Below, one piece after another: positions 45,082 through 52,798 of a DNA stretch of 64,000 bases. This stretch comes from Flavobacteriaceae bacterium UBA5534 (GTDB taxonomy: Bacteria; Bacteroidota; Bacteroidia; Flavobacteriales; Flavobacteriaceae): positions 107,774 through 171,773 of the forward strand of contig DINS01000019.1 of the NCBI GenBank assembly GCA_002426015.1. The letters are read 5' to 3'. Under the pieces are notes generated by a model, which did not search any database, was not told the DNA's origin, and worked only from the letters and a program-made list of their open reading frames with translations. Position numbers and translations under genes: made by a program. How positions within the stretch are numbered: the first letter of the stretch is position 1; every line of letters starts with the position of its first letter.

Positions 45082-45486
45082 ATGAACAAAGACATTTTAC
45101 TTAATGAACTCCAATTTAAAGCTGTAAGAAGCTCTGGTGCTGGCGGGCAAAATGTAAATAAAGTCGCTTCAAAGGTTGAACTTATTTTTAATTTAGAAGA
45201 TTCTATAGGATTGTCAGACGAAGAAAAACACCTCTTAAAGCAAACTATTGCTAGTCGCTTAACAAAAGATAGCTTACTATTACTTCAATGTGAAGAAAGC
45301 AGAAGTCAGCATAAAAACAAAACACTCGTAATAGAGCGTTTTTTTAAAGTTATTGAGGAAGGATTGGTTGTTCCAAAACAAAGAAAGCCTACTAAAGTAC
45401 CGAAGCAAGTCAAAGTAAAACGACTAAAAACCAAACGAATAGCTTCAGAAAAAAAGGCAAACAGAAAACCGCCAGAAATTAATTGA
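45082..45486 (+). CDS. arfB: Alternative ribosome-rescue factor ArfB (peptidyl-tRNA hydrolase, YaeJ)
   Basis: ArfB enters ribosomes stalled without a stop codon and frees the nascent chain with a GGQ loop. The 134-residue protein has RSSGAGGQNVNKVASKVEL with the catalytic GGQ, and a strongly basic C-terminal tail (about 100-134, KVPKQVKVKRLKTKRIASEK) that plugs the mRNA channel in this family. It lacks the codon-recognition domain of release factors. The start is 1 nt past the DUF4301 stop, so it is the last gene of the six-gene operon. Confidence 0.95.
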   Translation: MNKDILLNELQFKAVRSSGAGGQNVNKVASKVELIFNLEDSIGLSDEEKHLLKQTIASRLTKDSLLLLQCEESRSQHKNKTLVIERFFKVIEEGLVVPKQRKPTKVPKQVKVKRLKTKRIASEKKANRKPPEIN

Positions 45487-45494
45487 ATTCTTCA

Positions 45495-45524
45495 TTGATA
45501 ATTATTAATTGATAGTTATCTTTG
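45495..45524 (+). promoter_or_regulatory. Promoter of the TPP-riboswitch transcript
   Basis: TTG at 45495-45497 and a perfect TATCTTTG at 45517-45524 are 19 nt apart, the spacing of Bacteroidota -33/-7 promoters. Transcription would begin near 45530, just before the aptamer. It is the best-formed promoter in the window. Confidence 0.75.
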
Positions 45525-45536
45525 CATCGTTCTCAA

Positions 45537-45606
45537 AAAAGGGGTGCCTATTATCGGCTGAGATCATACCCATTGAACCTAGAACAGGTAATGCTGTTTA
45601 GGAATT
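45537..45606 (+). promoter_or_regulatory. TPP (thiamine pyrophosphate) riboswitch, Thi-box
   Basis: All conserved Thi-box blocks are present in order: GGGGTGCC (45541), GGCTGAGA (45556), ATACCC, GAACCT, and ACAGGTAATGCTG. When TPP binds, expression of the downstream gene is normally shut off. The gene 130 nt downstream is a TonB-dependent receptor. The space between them holds a dispersed repeat, and no clear anti-sequestor can be defined by eye. Confidence 0.93.
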
Positions 45607-45618
45607 TAGAACTTATAG

Positions 45619-45657
45619 CGTCATTGTGAGGAGTTTTTAAAAACAACGTGGCAATCT
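45619..45657 (+). repeat. Copy of the cattgcgag...gcaatct dispersed repeat with central palindrome
   Basis: CGTCATTGTGAGGAG begins the copy and CGTGGCAATCTT ends it. The centre is the perfect palindrome GTTTTTAAAAAC (45632-45643). It lies between the TPP aptamer and its gene and is related to the copies at 16664-16746 and 61758-61789. Confidence 0.7.
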
Positions 45658-45735
45658 TTCGGTTTAAGTTCAAATAGAAACTAATTATTAACAAAGAATA
45701 ATGACCTCTTTTTATTCGATTATAATATAATCGTA

Positions 45736-47919
45736 ATGAAAAATTTATTCGCTTTTTTAGCACTTTTCGCACTGTCTGTCAGTGTGTTTTCACAAGAAAA
45801 ACAACAAGATTCAACAAAAACAGAAATTTTAGACGAAGTTTTGGTTAAAGCAGTTCGTGTGGAGGCCACTTCACCAATTACACATTCTAACATTACAAAA
45901 CAGCAGCTAGCAAAGCGTAATTTAGGACAAGATATTCCTGTACTTTTAAATTATTTGCCATCTGTAGTCACTACAACAGATGCTGGTGCAGGAGTAGGTT
46001 ATACAGGTATTCGTGTTCGTGGTATCAATGCACAATCAACTAATGTAACCATTAACGGAATACCTTATAATGATGCTGAATCTTTAGGTACTTTTTGGGT
46101 TAATTTAGGCGATTTTGCTTCTTCAGTTGAAAGTCTTCAATTACAACGAGGTGTTGGTACATCAACTAATGGTTCGGGAGCTTTTGGTGCAAGCATTAAT
46201 GTGTTAACAGATGCTGTTTCAAATGAAGTTAATGGAGAAATATCTAATAGCTTTGGAAGCTACAATACAAGAAAACATACAGTAAAATTTAGTACAGGAT
46301 TACTTAATAATCATTTCGAATTAGCTGGTCGTTTATCTCAAATAGCTTCAGATGGTTATATAGATAGAGCTAGTTCAGATCTTAAATCTTATTTTCTGCA
46401 AGCTTCTTACGTAGATAATAATACATTAATTAAAGCTATTACTTTTGGAGGAAAAGAGGTGACCTATCAATCTTGGAATGGGTTGGAAGATTTAGATCTT
46501 TTAGAAAATAACAGAACTTTCAACACTGCAGGAATGTACACTGATGATGAAGGTAATACTCGTTTTTATGATAACGAAGTTGATAATTACAACCAAGACC
46601 ATTATCAATTGCATTGGAATGAACGTTATAATAATAATTGGTCAACTAATCTTGGTCTTAATTATACCTATGGTCGTGGCTATTTTGAACAATATAAAGA
46701 GGATGAAGATTTTGCCGATTACAATCTTGAAGAAATAACTATTGGAGGTGAAACAATTAACACAACAGATTTAATACGACGTCGTTGGTTAGATAACGAT
46801 TTTTATGTGGTTAATGCAAGTGCAAACTATAAAAAAAATGCACTAAATATGACCTTTGGCACATCTTATAGCAACTATGATGGTGATCATTTTGGCGAAA
46901 TAATTTGGGCACAATACGCAAGCAATAGCGAGATTAGAGACCGATATTATGAAGGTAATGGGAAGAAAAATGACTTCAGTGCTTTTGTAAAAGCAACCTA
47001 CAGACTTAACGATAAAGTAAGTTTATATGGCGATTTACAGGTAAGACAAGTAAGTTATAAAACGACAGGACTTACTTCAGATAGAGTGCCTTTTAATGTC
47101 GATGAGAACTATAGTTTTTTCAATCCAAAAGCAGGAATTACCTATAAGTTAAACGATACCGATAATCTCTATTTTTCTTATGCAAGAGCAAACAGAGAAC
47201 CAAATAGAGATGATTTTGAAAACAACGAAACCGTAAAGCCAGAACAACTTAATGATTTTGAATTGGGATGGAGGCATAACACAGATAATTTCAGAATCAA
47301 CATCAATGGGTATTACATGCTATACAATGAGCAATTGGTATTAACAGGAAATATTGATAATGTTGGCAACCCTATAAGAACCAATAGTGGTGATAGTTAC
47401 AGATTAGGATTAGAAATTGAAGCAGCAGTAAAACTAACTGATAAATTTTCAGTACAACCAAATTTTACAGTTAGCTCAAACAAAAACAAAGAAACCTTTG
47501 CGTCAATTGATGGCGAATTGGTAAATCTTGGCAAAACAAATATTTCATTCTCGCCAGAGTTTGTGGCAGCAAATGCCTTGGTGTTTCAACCAAAAGAGGG
47601 TTTTCAAATGTCGTTTTTAAGTAAATATGTTGGTGAGCAATTTATGGGAAATACAGATACAAAAGCATCAAAATTAGACAGCTATTTTATAAACGATTTT
47701 AATATTGTTTATGAAATAAAAATGAATTCAATTTTTAAATCAGTTGTACTATCTGGATTGGTAAACAATGTGTTTGGTGTAAAATACATTTCCAATGGAT
47801 ACTACTATACCTATGATGATACTTGGTCTGTACCAGGAAACACAACAACCATTGAAGGCGCAGGTTATTATCCACAAGCCACGACTAATTTTTTATTAGG
47901 CGCGACGTTTAAATTTTAA
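45736..47919 (+). CDS. TonB-dependent outer-membrane receptor, probable thiamine transporter
   Basis: The 727-residue protein is an outer-membrane active transporter. It has a signal peptide (MKNLFAFLALFALSVSVFSQ) and a plug domain at about 45-165 with GQDIPVLLNYLPSVVTT, GIRVRGINAQSTNVTINGIP, and GVGTSTNGSGAFGASINV. A 22-strand-type barrel ends in LGATFKF. It has no carboxypeptidase-like SusC extension. The substrate is inferred from the TPP riboswitch upstream; receptors under this control in the phylum have been proposed to bring in thiamine. No inner-membrane thiamine transporter is adjacent. Confidence 0.9.
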   Translation: MKNLFAFLALFALSVSVFSQEKQQDSTKTEILDEVLVKAVRVEATSPITHSNITKQQLAKRNLGQDIPVLLNYLPSVVTTTDAGAGVGYTGIRVRGINAQSTNVTINGIPYNDAESLGTFWVNLGDFASSVESLQLQRGVGTSTNGSGAFGASINVLTDAVSNEVNGEISNSFGSYNTRKHTVKFSTGLLNNHFELAGRLSQIASDGYIDRASSDLKSYFLQASYVDNNTLIKAITFGGKEVTYQSWNGLEDLDLLENNRTFNTAGMYTDDEGNTRFYDNEVDNYNQDHYQLHWNERYNNNWSTNLGLNYTYGRGYFEQYKEDEDFADYNLEEITIGGETINTTDLIRRRWLDNDFYVVNASANYKKNALNMTFGTSYSNYDGDHFGEIIWAQYASNSEIRDRYYEGNGKKNDFSAFVKATYRLNDKVSLYGDLQVRQVSYKTTGLTSDRVPFNVDENYSFFNPKAGITYKLNDTDNLYFSYARANREPNRDDFENNETVKPEQLNDFELGWRHNTDNFRININGYYMLYNEQLVLTGNIDNVGNPIRTNSGDSYRLGLEIEAAVKLTDKFSVQPNFTVSSNKNKETFASIDGELVNLGKTNISFSPEFVAANALVFQPKEGFQMSFLSKYVGEQFMGNTDTKASKLDSYFINDFNIVYEIKMNSIFKSVVLSGLVNNVFGVKYISNGYYYTYDDTWSVPGNTTTIEGAGYYPQATTNFLLGATFKF

Positions 47920-48344
47920 TTAGTAATCAAATAGGTGTTATTTCCAAGAGGTTCAACGCGGTATTCTTTTAATCCGCAAGGTGCCGAACCGTTGAGAATT
48001 TGTCCAGTAAACAAACTATACTCATTGGCGTCAGTGCAACCACATTCTGCATTGGCGCCATTAATGCTCATGATTGAGCAAGCACTTGGTGTATGGTTTG
48101 GGTCAGACGCATCCCAAGCACGCAAGCTAGAGCCAACATTGGTAACAATAAGCCCGCCATTACTTTGGTTATCAAGTATATAAACCGAATTACTTGTAAA
48201 CTGAAGCTGACCAAATTGTGGCAAGTTGAGGTCGATAGTATAATTGACATTAAGATTTAGCAAAAAATTGCAATTATTAACTGTGTCACTCTTGCTGCAA
48301 GCCGTTAATACTAAAAGTGATAAACCTAAAATAAAATACTTCAT
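47916..48344 (-). CDS. Small lipoprotein with a degenerate Rieske-like fold
   Basis: The 142-residue protein has a lipoprotein signal (MKYFILGLSLLVLTACSKSD). The C-terminal half follows the spacing of a Rieske domain: SACSIMS, then ECGCTDANEYSLFTGQILNG, then PCGLKEYRVEPLGNNTYLI, matching the second cluster-binding loop and closing strands. The histidine ligands of both motifs are absent, so a normal 2Fe-2S Rieske cluster is unlikely. The assignment is from pattern only. It converges with the receptor gene (4-nt overlap). Confidence 0.65.
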   Translation of the reverse strand: MKYFILGLSLLVLTACSKSDTVNNCNFLLNLNVNYTIDLNLPQFGQLQFTSNSVYILDNQSNGGLIVTNVGSSLRAWDASDPNHTPSACSIMSINGANAECGCTDANEYSLFTGQILNGSAPCGLKEYRVEPLGNNTYLITN

Positions 48345-48504
48345 ATATCAAAAAAAATTGAATCGCAATTTACAATAATATAAATAATGCCATGCATGTT
48401 TTATAGACTTCCTCTGCCTTCCTTATTGATAAAATGGCAAGAGGGAAACTACTTCTAATTTTTTTCATTATCTTTATGTTCAACTATAAATCAAAAAAAT
48501 TATG

Positions 48505-48512
48505 TAGTTTTG
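48505..48512 (+). promoter_or_regulatory. -7 box for greA
   Basis: TAGTTTTG matches TAnnTTTG exactly. Transcription would begin near 48518-48520, at the base of the first leader hairpin and about 72 nt before the greA ATG. Confidence 0.5.
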
Positions 48513-48518
48513 CTATAT

Positions 48519-48569
48519 AATCTCGTGTGAGCGGGATTTTTTTATGCTGAATCAGTTCAGCATCTTTTT
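48519..48569 (+). promoter_or_regulatory. Tandem terminator-like hairpins in the greA leader
   Basis: Hairpin 1 (48519-48538) pairs AATCTCG with CGGGATT over a 6-nt loop and is followed by a run of seven T. Hairpin 2 (48544-48563) is a perfect 8-bp stem ATGCTGAA/TTCAGCAT with loop TCAG, followed by CTTTTTA. Both lie between the promoter box and greA, so they could act as attenuators or end a short leader RNA. Confidence 0.6.
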
Positions 48570-48590
48570 ATTTATGTAAACGATGAAGTT

Positions 48591-49064
48591 ATGAGTAAAG
48601 TATCTTATTATACAGCAGAAGGACTAAAAAAGTTGAGAGATGAACTCAATCAATTAAGAGATGTAGAGCGCCCAAAAGCGTCGCAAGCTATTGCTGAAGC
48701 AAGAGATAAAGGGGATTTGAGTGAAAATGCAGAATATGATGCAGCAAAAGAAGCTCAAGGTATGTTGGAGATGAAAATTTCTAAATTAGAGGAAACATTA
48801 TCCAATGCGCGTTTGATTGATGAATCGCAACTTGATAATTCTAAAATATTAGTATTATCGACAGTGAAAATAAAAAACCAAACCAATGGGATGGAGTTGA
48901 CCTATACATTGGTGGCAGATGGAGAAGCAGATCTAGCAGCTGGAAAAATATCGGTCAATTCGCCAATTGGCAAAGGATTGCTTGGCAAATCGGTTGGTGA
49001 TGTTGCAGACATACAAGTACCTAATGGTGTTATGAAGTTTGATATTTTAGAGATTAGTAGATAA
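48591..49064 (+). CDS. greA: Transcription elongation factor GreA
   Basis: GreA rescues backtracked RNA polymerase by stimulating transcript cleavage. The 157-residue protein has the N-terminal coiled coil (about 5-75) with the tip acids in ARDKGDLSENAEYDAAKEAQG, and a C-terminal FKBP-like domain ending GVMKFDILEISR. Length is typical. It is a single gene with a structured leader upstream and its own terminator. Confidence 0.96.
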   Translation: MSKVSYYTAEGLKKLRDELNQLRDVERPKASQAIAEARDKGDLSENAEYDAAKEAQGMLEMKISKLEETLSNARLIDESQLDNSKILVLSTVKIKNQTNGMELTYTLVADGEADLAAGKISVNSPIGKGLLGKSVGDVADIQVPNGVMKFDILEISR

Positions 49065-49093
49065 ATCAAAATGATAAAACCTTAAACCCAAAT

Positions 49094-49130
49094 AGTCCTG
49101 TTCAAATAAAACTGAACAGGATTTTCTTTT
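49094..49130 (+). terminator. Terminator after greA
   Basis: A perfect 9-bp stem TCCTGTTCA / TGAACAGGA (49096-49104 and 49113-49121) has an 8-nt loop and is followed by TTTTCTTTTT. It lies about 30 nt past the greA stop. Confidence 0.85.
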
Positions 49131-49163
49131 TATCTTTACGATGAATCAAAAAAACATAATCAG

Positions 49164-49553
49164 ATGGCATCTATATTCACAAAAATCATAAATGGAGAGA
49201 TTCCTTGCTACAAAGTGGCAGAAACAAAAGATTTCATTGCTTTTTTAGATGTCAATCCTAATGCAAAAGGCCATACACTTTGTGTGCCTAAAATTGAAGT
49301 CAATAAATTGTTTGATTTGGACGAGGTTACCTATGTGGGTTTAATGGAATTTGCTCGTAGTGTTGCAATTGCTATCGAAAAAGCGATTCCTTGCAAACGT
49401 GTTGGGATGACTGTTATTGGATTGGAAGTACCACACGTTCATGTTCACTTAATTCCATTGAATTCTATGGAAGACGCACGTTTTATTAATAAAGTAACCC
49501 TTACAAAAGAAGAATTTGAGAGGACAGCCAAACAAATAAGCGATAGGCTTTAA
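49164..49553 (+). CDS. HIT-family nucleotide hydrolase/transferase
   Basis: This is a small phosphoramidase or dinucleoside-polyphosphate hydrolase of the histidine-triad group. The 129-residue protein begins ASIFTKIINGEIPCYKVAE and carries the active-site triad VPHVHVHLIPL near the end. It resembles the Hint branch in length. Its 3' end overlaps the convergent zinc-ribbon gene by 4 nt. Confidence 0.93.
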   Translation: MASIFTKIINGEIPCYKVAETKDFIAFLDVNPNAKGHTLCVPKIEVNKLFDLDEVTYVGLMEFARSVAIAIEKAIPCKRVGMTVIGLEVPHVHVHLIPLNSMEDARFINKVTLTKEEFERTAKQISDRL

Positions 49554-49894
49554 TTCATAAAAATAAAGACATTCAAGGCAATGATAATAACTATTGCCAA
49601 TGTTAAAAGTATCCAAGACAATCGTTTGAGTTTAAAAGTGGCCGATTTTGGTACCAGAGCTTTTTGTTGGTAGCTTACAACGCTATCAATATCATCGGTC
49701 CATCGAGAAGGCGAAATATCACTCTTACATACATTACAAAACATGGCATAAGTTGTATCGTTTGTAATGGCTCTGTAAAATAAATTTTCTACAAATTTTT
49801 GTTTGAAGGTCAATTGCAAACCCTCTCTCGAATAACATTCGGGACAATGGTTATTTAATTCAAATTCTTTAACGGTAAAAAACTTTTCATCCAT
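49550..49894 (-). CDS. Small zinc-ribbon protein with C-terminal membrane anchor
   Basis: I do not recognise a named family. The 114-residue protein has two cysteine pairs, HCPECYSREG and FCNVCKSDISPSRW, that probably bind one zinc, and a single transmembrane helix at the C-terminus (about 93-112, SWILLTLAIVIIIALNVFIF). The start is 10 nt past the histidine kinase stop, so the two may be one transcript. Confidence 0.7.
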   Translation of the reverse strand: MDEKFFTVKEFELNNHCPECYSREGLQLTFKQKFVENLFYRAITNDTTYAMFCNVCKSDISPSRWTDDIDSVVSYQQKALVPKSATFKLKRLSWILLTLAIVIIIALNVFIFMN

Positions 49895-49904
49895 AATAGC
49901 TTTA

Positions 49905-51059
49905 CTAATATAGTAATTTTAAAGAAATTTGCATGGTAGTGCCTTTCCCAATTTCTGATTGGGCCACTTTAATACGACCATTGTGATAGTCTTCAATAAT
50001 ACGTTTGGCAAGCGAGAGGCCTAAACCCCAGCCACGTTTTTTGCTCGTAAAACCAGGTTCAAAAATTTTATTATACAAGTGTTTAGGAATCCCTTTTCCA
50101 GAATCGATGACGTTTATTTTAACATATTTGTCATCTGTTGTGATGATGATTTTCAGTTTGCCTTTGCCTTTCATGGCATCAATGGCATTTTTTACTAAAT
50201 TTTCAATCGTCCAACTGTACAATTGCTGATTCAAATCAACGAAAATCTCGGTGTCTGGAGCATGAATTTCAAAATCAATCAAGTCAGATGAGCGTGCTTT
50301 TAAATATTCATAAGAATCAACAGTTTCTTTAACAATATCTGCTTTTTGCAGTGTAGGCACAGAGCCGATTTTACTAAAGCGATCGGTTATGGTTTGAAGG
50401 CGATTGATATCTTTTTCAATTTCTAAAAGATAGGAAGGGTTGACGTTTTCAGATTTTAAGATTTCAGTCCACCCAACAAGAGATGATAAAGGGGTGCCTA
50501 TTTGATGGGCAGTTTCCTTTGCCATTCCAGTCCAGAGTTTGTTTTGGGTAGCTATTTTGGAGCTTCGATAAAAGAAATAAGCAACCGCTCCAAAAAGGAA
50601 AATAATCAATAATAAGGCTAATGGATAGTATTTTAATTTGTTTAAAAGTGGAGAATTTCCATAGTAGATAATGCTTTTAACCTGATCTTTATACCTAACC
50701 TCTATGGGTGTATTCTCATTTTTATATTGTTTGATTAATTCTTGGATATACATTGAATCTTTTGCTTTCTCTTCATCAATATTATTCCAATCGATGCTTC
50801 CATCGTCATTAACACGAATCATTGGAGTGGTCGTATTACTTGAGAGTATTTCAGGAGTGAGTTCACCAATATCAGTGTCCAGTTCTATATTTCTATTGAG
50901 TTCTTTTAGAGCAAAAGTCCAATTTTGCATTTTGGTACGTTCTTCAGCCTTAAAATTTTGAAAGAAAATATACGTATTCCAAAGAATGAGTGAGATAATA
51001 ACAAACGAAGAGATGATAATTATCCATCGCACAACATTTCTGTTCATATTTAATGGCAT
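49905..51059 (-). CDS. Orphan sensor histidine kinase
   Basis: This is an inner-membrane two-component sensor. The 384-residue protein has a first membrane helix (about 11-33), an extracytoplasmic stretch of about 110 residues and a second helix (about 146-164). The kinase core follows: H-box KETAHQIGTPLSSLVGW with His185, N-box ENLVKNAIDAM, and G-boxes DSGKGIPKHLYNKIF and KRGWGLGLSLAKRIIED. No response-regulator gene is adjacent. An internal ATG at 51047 (MNRNVVRW) is an equally good start. It is divergent from the flavin reductase gene. Confidence 0.92.
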   Translation of the reverse strand: MPLNMNRNVVRWIIIISSFVIISLILWNTYIFFQNFKAEERTKMQNWTFALKELNRNIELDTDIGELTPEILSSNTTTPMIRVNDDGSIDWNNIDEEKAKDSMYIQELIKQYKNENTPIEVRYKDQVKSIIYYGNSPLLNKLKYYPLALLLIIFLFGAVAYFFYRSSKIATQNKLWTGMAKETAHQIGTPLSSLVGWTEILKSENVNPSYLLEIEKDINRLQTITDRFSKIGSVPTLQKADIVKETVDSYEYLKARSSDLIDFEIHAPDTEIFVDLNQQLYSWTIENLVKNAIDAMKGKGKLKIIITTDDKYVKINVIDSGKGIPKHLYNKIFEPGFTSKKRGWGLGLSLAKRIIEDYHNGRIKVAQSEIGKGTTMQISLKLLY

Positions 51060-51155
51060 TGGTAAGTTTTTTTCAATTTTAAATATAATGTAAATATGTT
51101 AATATTATTGTTTGTTTCTTGTCATAAATCATTTTTATAGAATTACTAATATGGT

Positions 51156-51163
51156 TACATTTG
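51156..51163 (+). promoter_or_regulatory. -7 box for the flavin reductase gene
   Basis: TACATTTG matches TAnnTTTG exactly, 51 nt before the ATG at 51215. No clear TTG -33 element is present. Confidence 0.5.
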
Positions 51164-51214
51164 CATTTCATGTGCTAAAACGAATAAGTTATAGTGTACT
51201 AATCAATTGTTTAG

Positions 51215-52084
51215 ATGATATCTTTTGATCCAAAAGACCTTTCAACAGGAAAACTTCATGGTTATTTGTTAAGCGCAGTGGCGCCTCGACCTATTGCCTT
51301 TGCAAGTACCATCGATGCTGAAGGAAACCCTAATCTGTCTCCTTTTAGTTTTTTTAATGTGTTTAGTGCCAATCCGCCAATTCTTGTGTTCTCGCCTGCA
51401 CGTCGTGTACGAGACAATAGCGTTAAGCATACATTAGAAAATGTAGAAGTGGTAAAAGAAGTCGTCATTAATGTGGTCAATTACGATATGGTACATCAAG
51501 CGTCGTTGAGTAGTACAGAATATGCAAAAGGGGTCAATGAATTTGAAAAAGCAGGTTTTACAATGCTCAAATCAGATAAAGTAAAACCATTTAGAGTTGC
51601 CGAATCTCCTATTCAGTTTGAATGCAAGGTAAATGAAATCATTAAGTTAGGAACTGAAGGTGGTGCAGGTAATTTGGTGATTTGCGAGGTGGTTAAGTTT
51701 CATATCACTGAAGAAGTACTGGATAGCAATTATGTCATCATTCAAGAGAAACTGGATTTAGTGGCTAGAGCAGGAGGCGACTATTATAACAGAGCCAAAA
51801 AAGGGTTTTTTGAGATTCCGAAGCCTCTCCAAAGTCTTGGCATAGGTGTTGATGCCATCCCTGAAGAGATTAGAAACAGTATGATTTTAACTGGAAATGA
51901 TTTAGGAATGTTGGGTAATATTGAAAAATTGCCAACAGCTAAAGAAATTAAAGAGTTTTTAAAAGAATTGAGCAAAAACCATCCAGACATAAAAGGAATG
52001 ACCCACCGACAAAAACATAAAATGGCACGTAACTTTTTGAGCTATGGCGATGTGTTGAGCGCATGGAAATTACTACTGTCGTAA
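51215..52084 (+). CDS. Flavin reductase-like (FMN-binding) domain protein
   Basis: These split-barrel proteins bind FMN and act as flavin reductases or small oxidoreductases. The 289-residue protein has MISFDPKDLSTGKLHGYLLS, then PRPIAFASTIDAEGNPNLSP and FSFFNVFSANPPILVFSP, the FMN-contact region, and a C-terminal extension ending MTHRQKHKMARNFLSYGDVLSAW. The partner oxygenase, if any, is not in the window. It is a single gene. Confidence 0.9.
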   Translation: MISFDPKDLSTGKLHGYLLSAVAPRPIAFASTIDAEGNPNLSPFSFFNVFSANPPILVFSPARRVRDNSVKHTLENVEVVKEVVINVVNYDMVHQASLSSTEYAKGVNEFEKAGFTMLKSDKVKPFRVAESPIQFECKVNEIIKLGTEGGAGNLVICEVVKFHITEEVLDSNYVIIQEKLDLVARAGGDYYNRAKKGFFEIPKPLQSLGIGVDAIPEEIRNSMILTGNDLGMLGNIEKLPTAKEIKEFLKELSKNHPDIKGMTHRQKHKMARNFLSYGDVLSAWKLLLS

Positions 52085-52139
52085 GTAGAAAGATTAATAG
52101 ATAAAAGAGAGTAAATAATAACAATTAAGAATAGTAAAC

Positions 52140-52514
52140 ATGGAAGTACAAGGAAAAATTAAGATGATAGGAGAAACTCAAACCTTCGGAACAAACGGGT
52201 TTAGAAAGAGAGAGTTGGTAGTCACTACAGAAGAGCAATATCCACAACATATTTTGGTAGAGTTTGTACAAGATAAAACCGATTTGTTAAACAACTACCA
52301 AGTTGGACAAAACGTTAAGGTAAGTATCAATTTAAGAGGTCGCGATTGGGTCAACCCACAAGGAGAAACGAAGTATTTTAACTCGATACAAGGTTGGAGG
52401 ATAGAAAGCGTACAAGCAGGAGCTCAAGGAGACATGCCTCCAGTGGCACCAGCTGAAGCCTTTGCACCAGCAAACGACCTTAATGAGGAAGATCACGACG
52501 ATTTACCTTTCTAA
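52140..52514 (+). CDS. DUF3127 domain-containing protein
   Basis: The 124-residue protein belongs to DUF3127, a small family found mainly in Bacteroidota. It begins MEVQGKIKMIGETQTFGTNG and has FRKRELVVTTEEQYPQHI, LRGRDWVNPQGETKYF and an acidic tail (NEEDHDDLPF). The fold is likely an OB-type beta barrel, and the DDLPF tail resembles the acidic tip of single-stranded DNA-binding proteins. A nucleic-acid role is therefore a reasonable but untested guess. It is a single gene with a strong terminator. Confidence 0.87.
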   Translation: MEVQGKIKMIGETQTFGTNGFRKRELVVTTEEQYPQHILVEFVQDKTDLLNNYQVGQNVKVSINLRGRDWVNPQGETKYFNSIQGWRIESVQAGAQGDMPPVAPAEAFAPANDLNEEDHDDLPF

Positions 52515-52556
52515 AAATAGTCCTGCGAAAGCGTACACACGTTTCGGAATCATAAA

Positions 52557-52597
52557 GAGAACCTCAATGTTGTAACATATTGAGGTTCTCTATTTTT
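52557..52597 (+). terminator. Terminator after the DUF3127 gene
   Basis: A perfect 12-bp stem GAGAACCTCAAT / ATTGAGGTTCTC (52557-52568 and 52579-52590) has a 10-nt loop and is followed by TATTTTT. It is the strongest terminator in the window. Confidence 0.9.
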
Positions 52598-52605
52598 AAC
52601 AAAAA

Positions 52606-52711
52606 GAAGTCCTGATTATTCATCAAGACTTCATATTGTGGTTTTAGGTTTGACCTTTATTAACAAACTCAAAAAAAGCAATGATGAATATAATTCAAAG
52701 CATAAAGGTCA
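52606..52711. other. Structured intergenic segment, possible small RNA
   Basis: Between the DUF3127 terminator and aat lie an 11-bp hairpin (52606-52616 with 52622-52632, one wobble), whose T-run is on the minus strand, and a perfect 10-bp inverted repeat (tgacctttat at 52651-52660, ataaaggtca at 52702-52711). No gene on the minus strand would need this terminator. No reading frame of note is present. Confidence 0.35.
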
Positions 52712-52798
52712 TATCAAATATGAAGAAAAAAGTTCGCTTTTCAAAGTAAAATAGCTGTTTTTAATCTTTTATATTTACGCAATCGTTGTAGTTGACCA

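Noticed and set aside
45564..45600. Second riboswitch or tRNA-like element downstream of the Thi-box
   Set aside because: The remaining bases belong to the TPP aptamer core (GAACCT, ACAGGTAATGCTG) and show no other conserved pattern.
48410..48455. Imperfect inverted repeat (TTCCTCTGCC...GGCAAGAGGGAA)
   Set aside because: Several mismatches and no T-run; it is upstream of both flanking genes, so no function can be argued.
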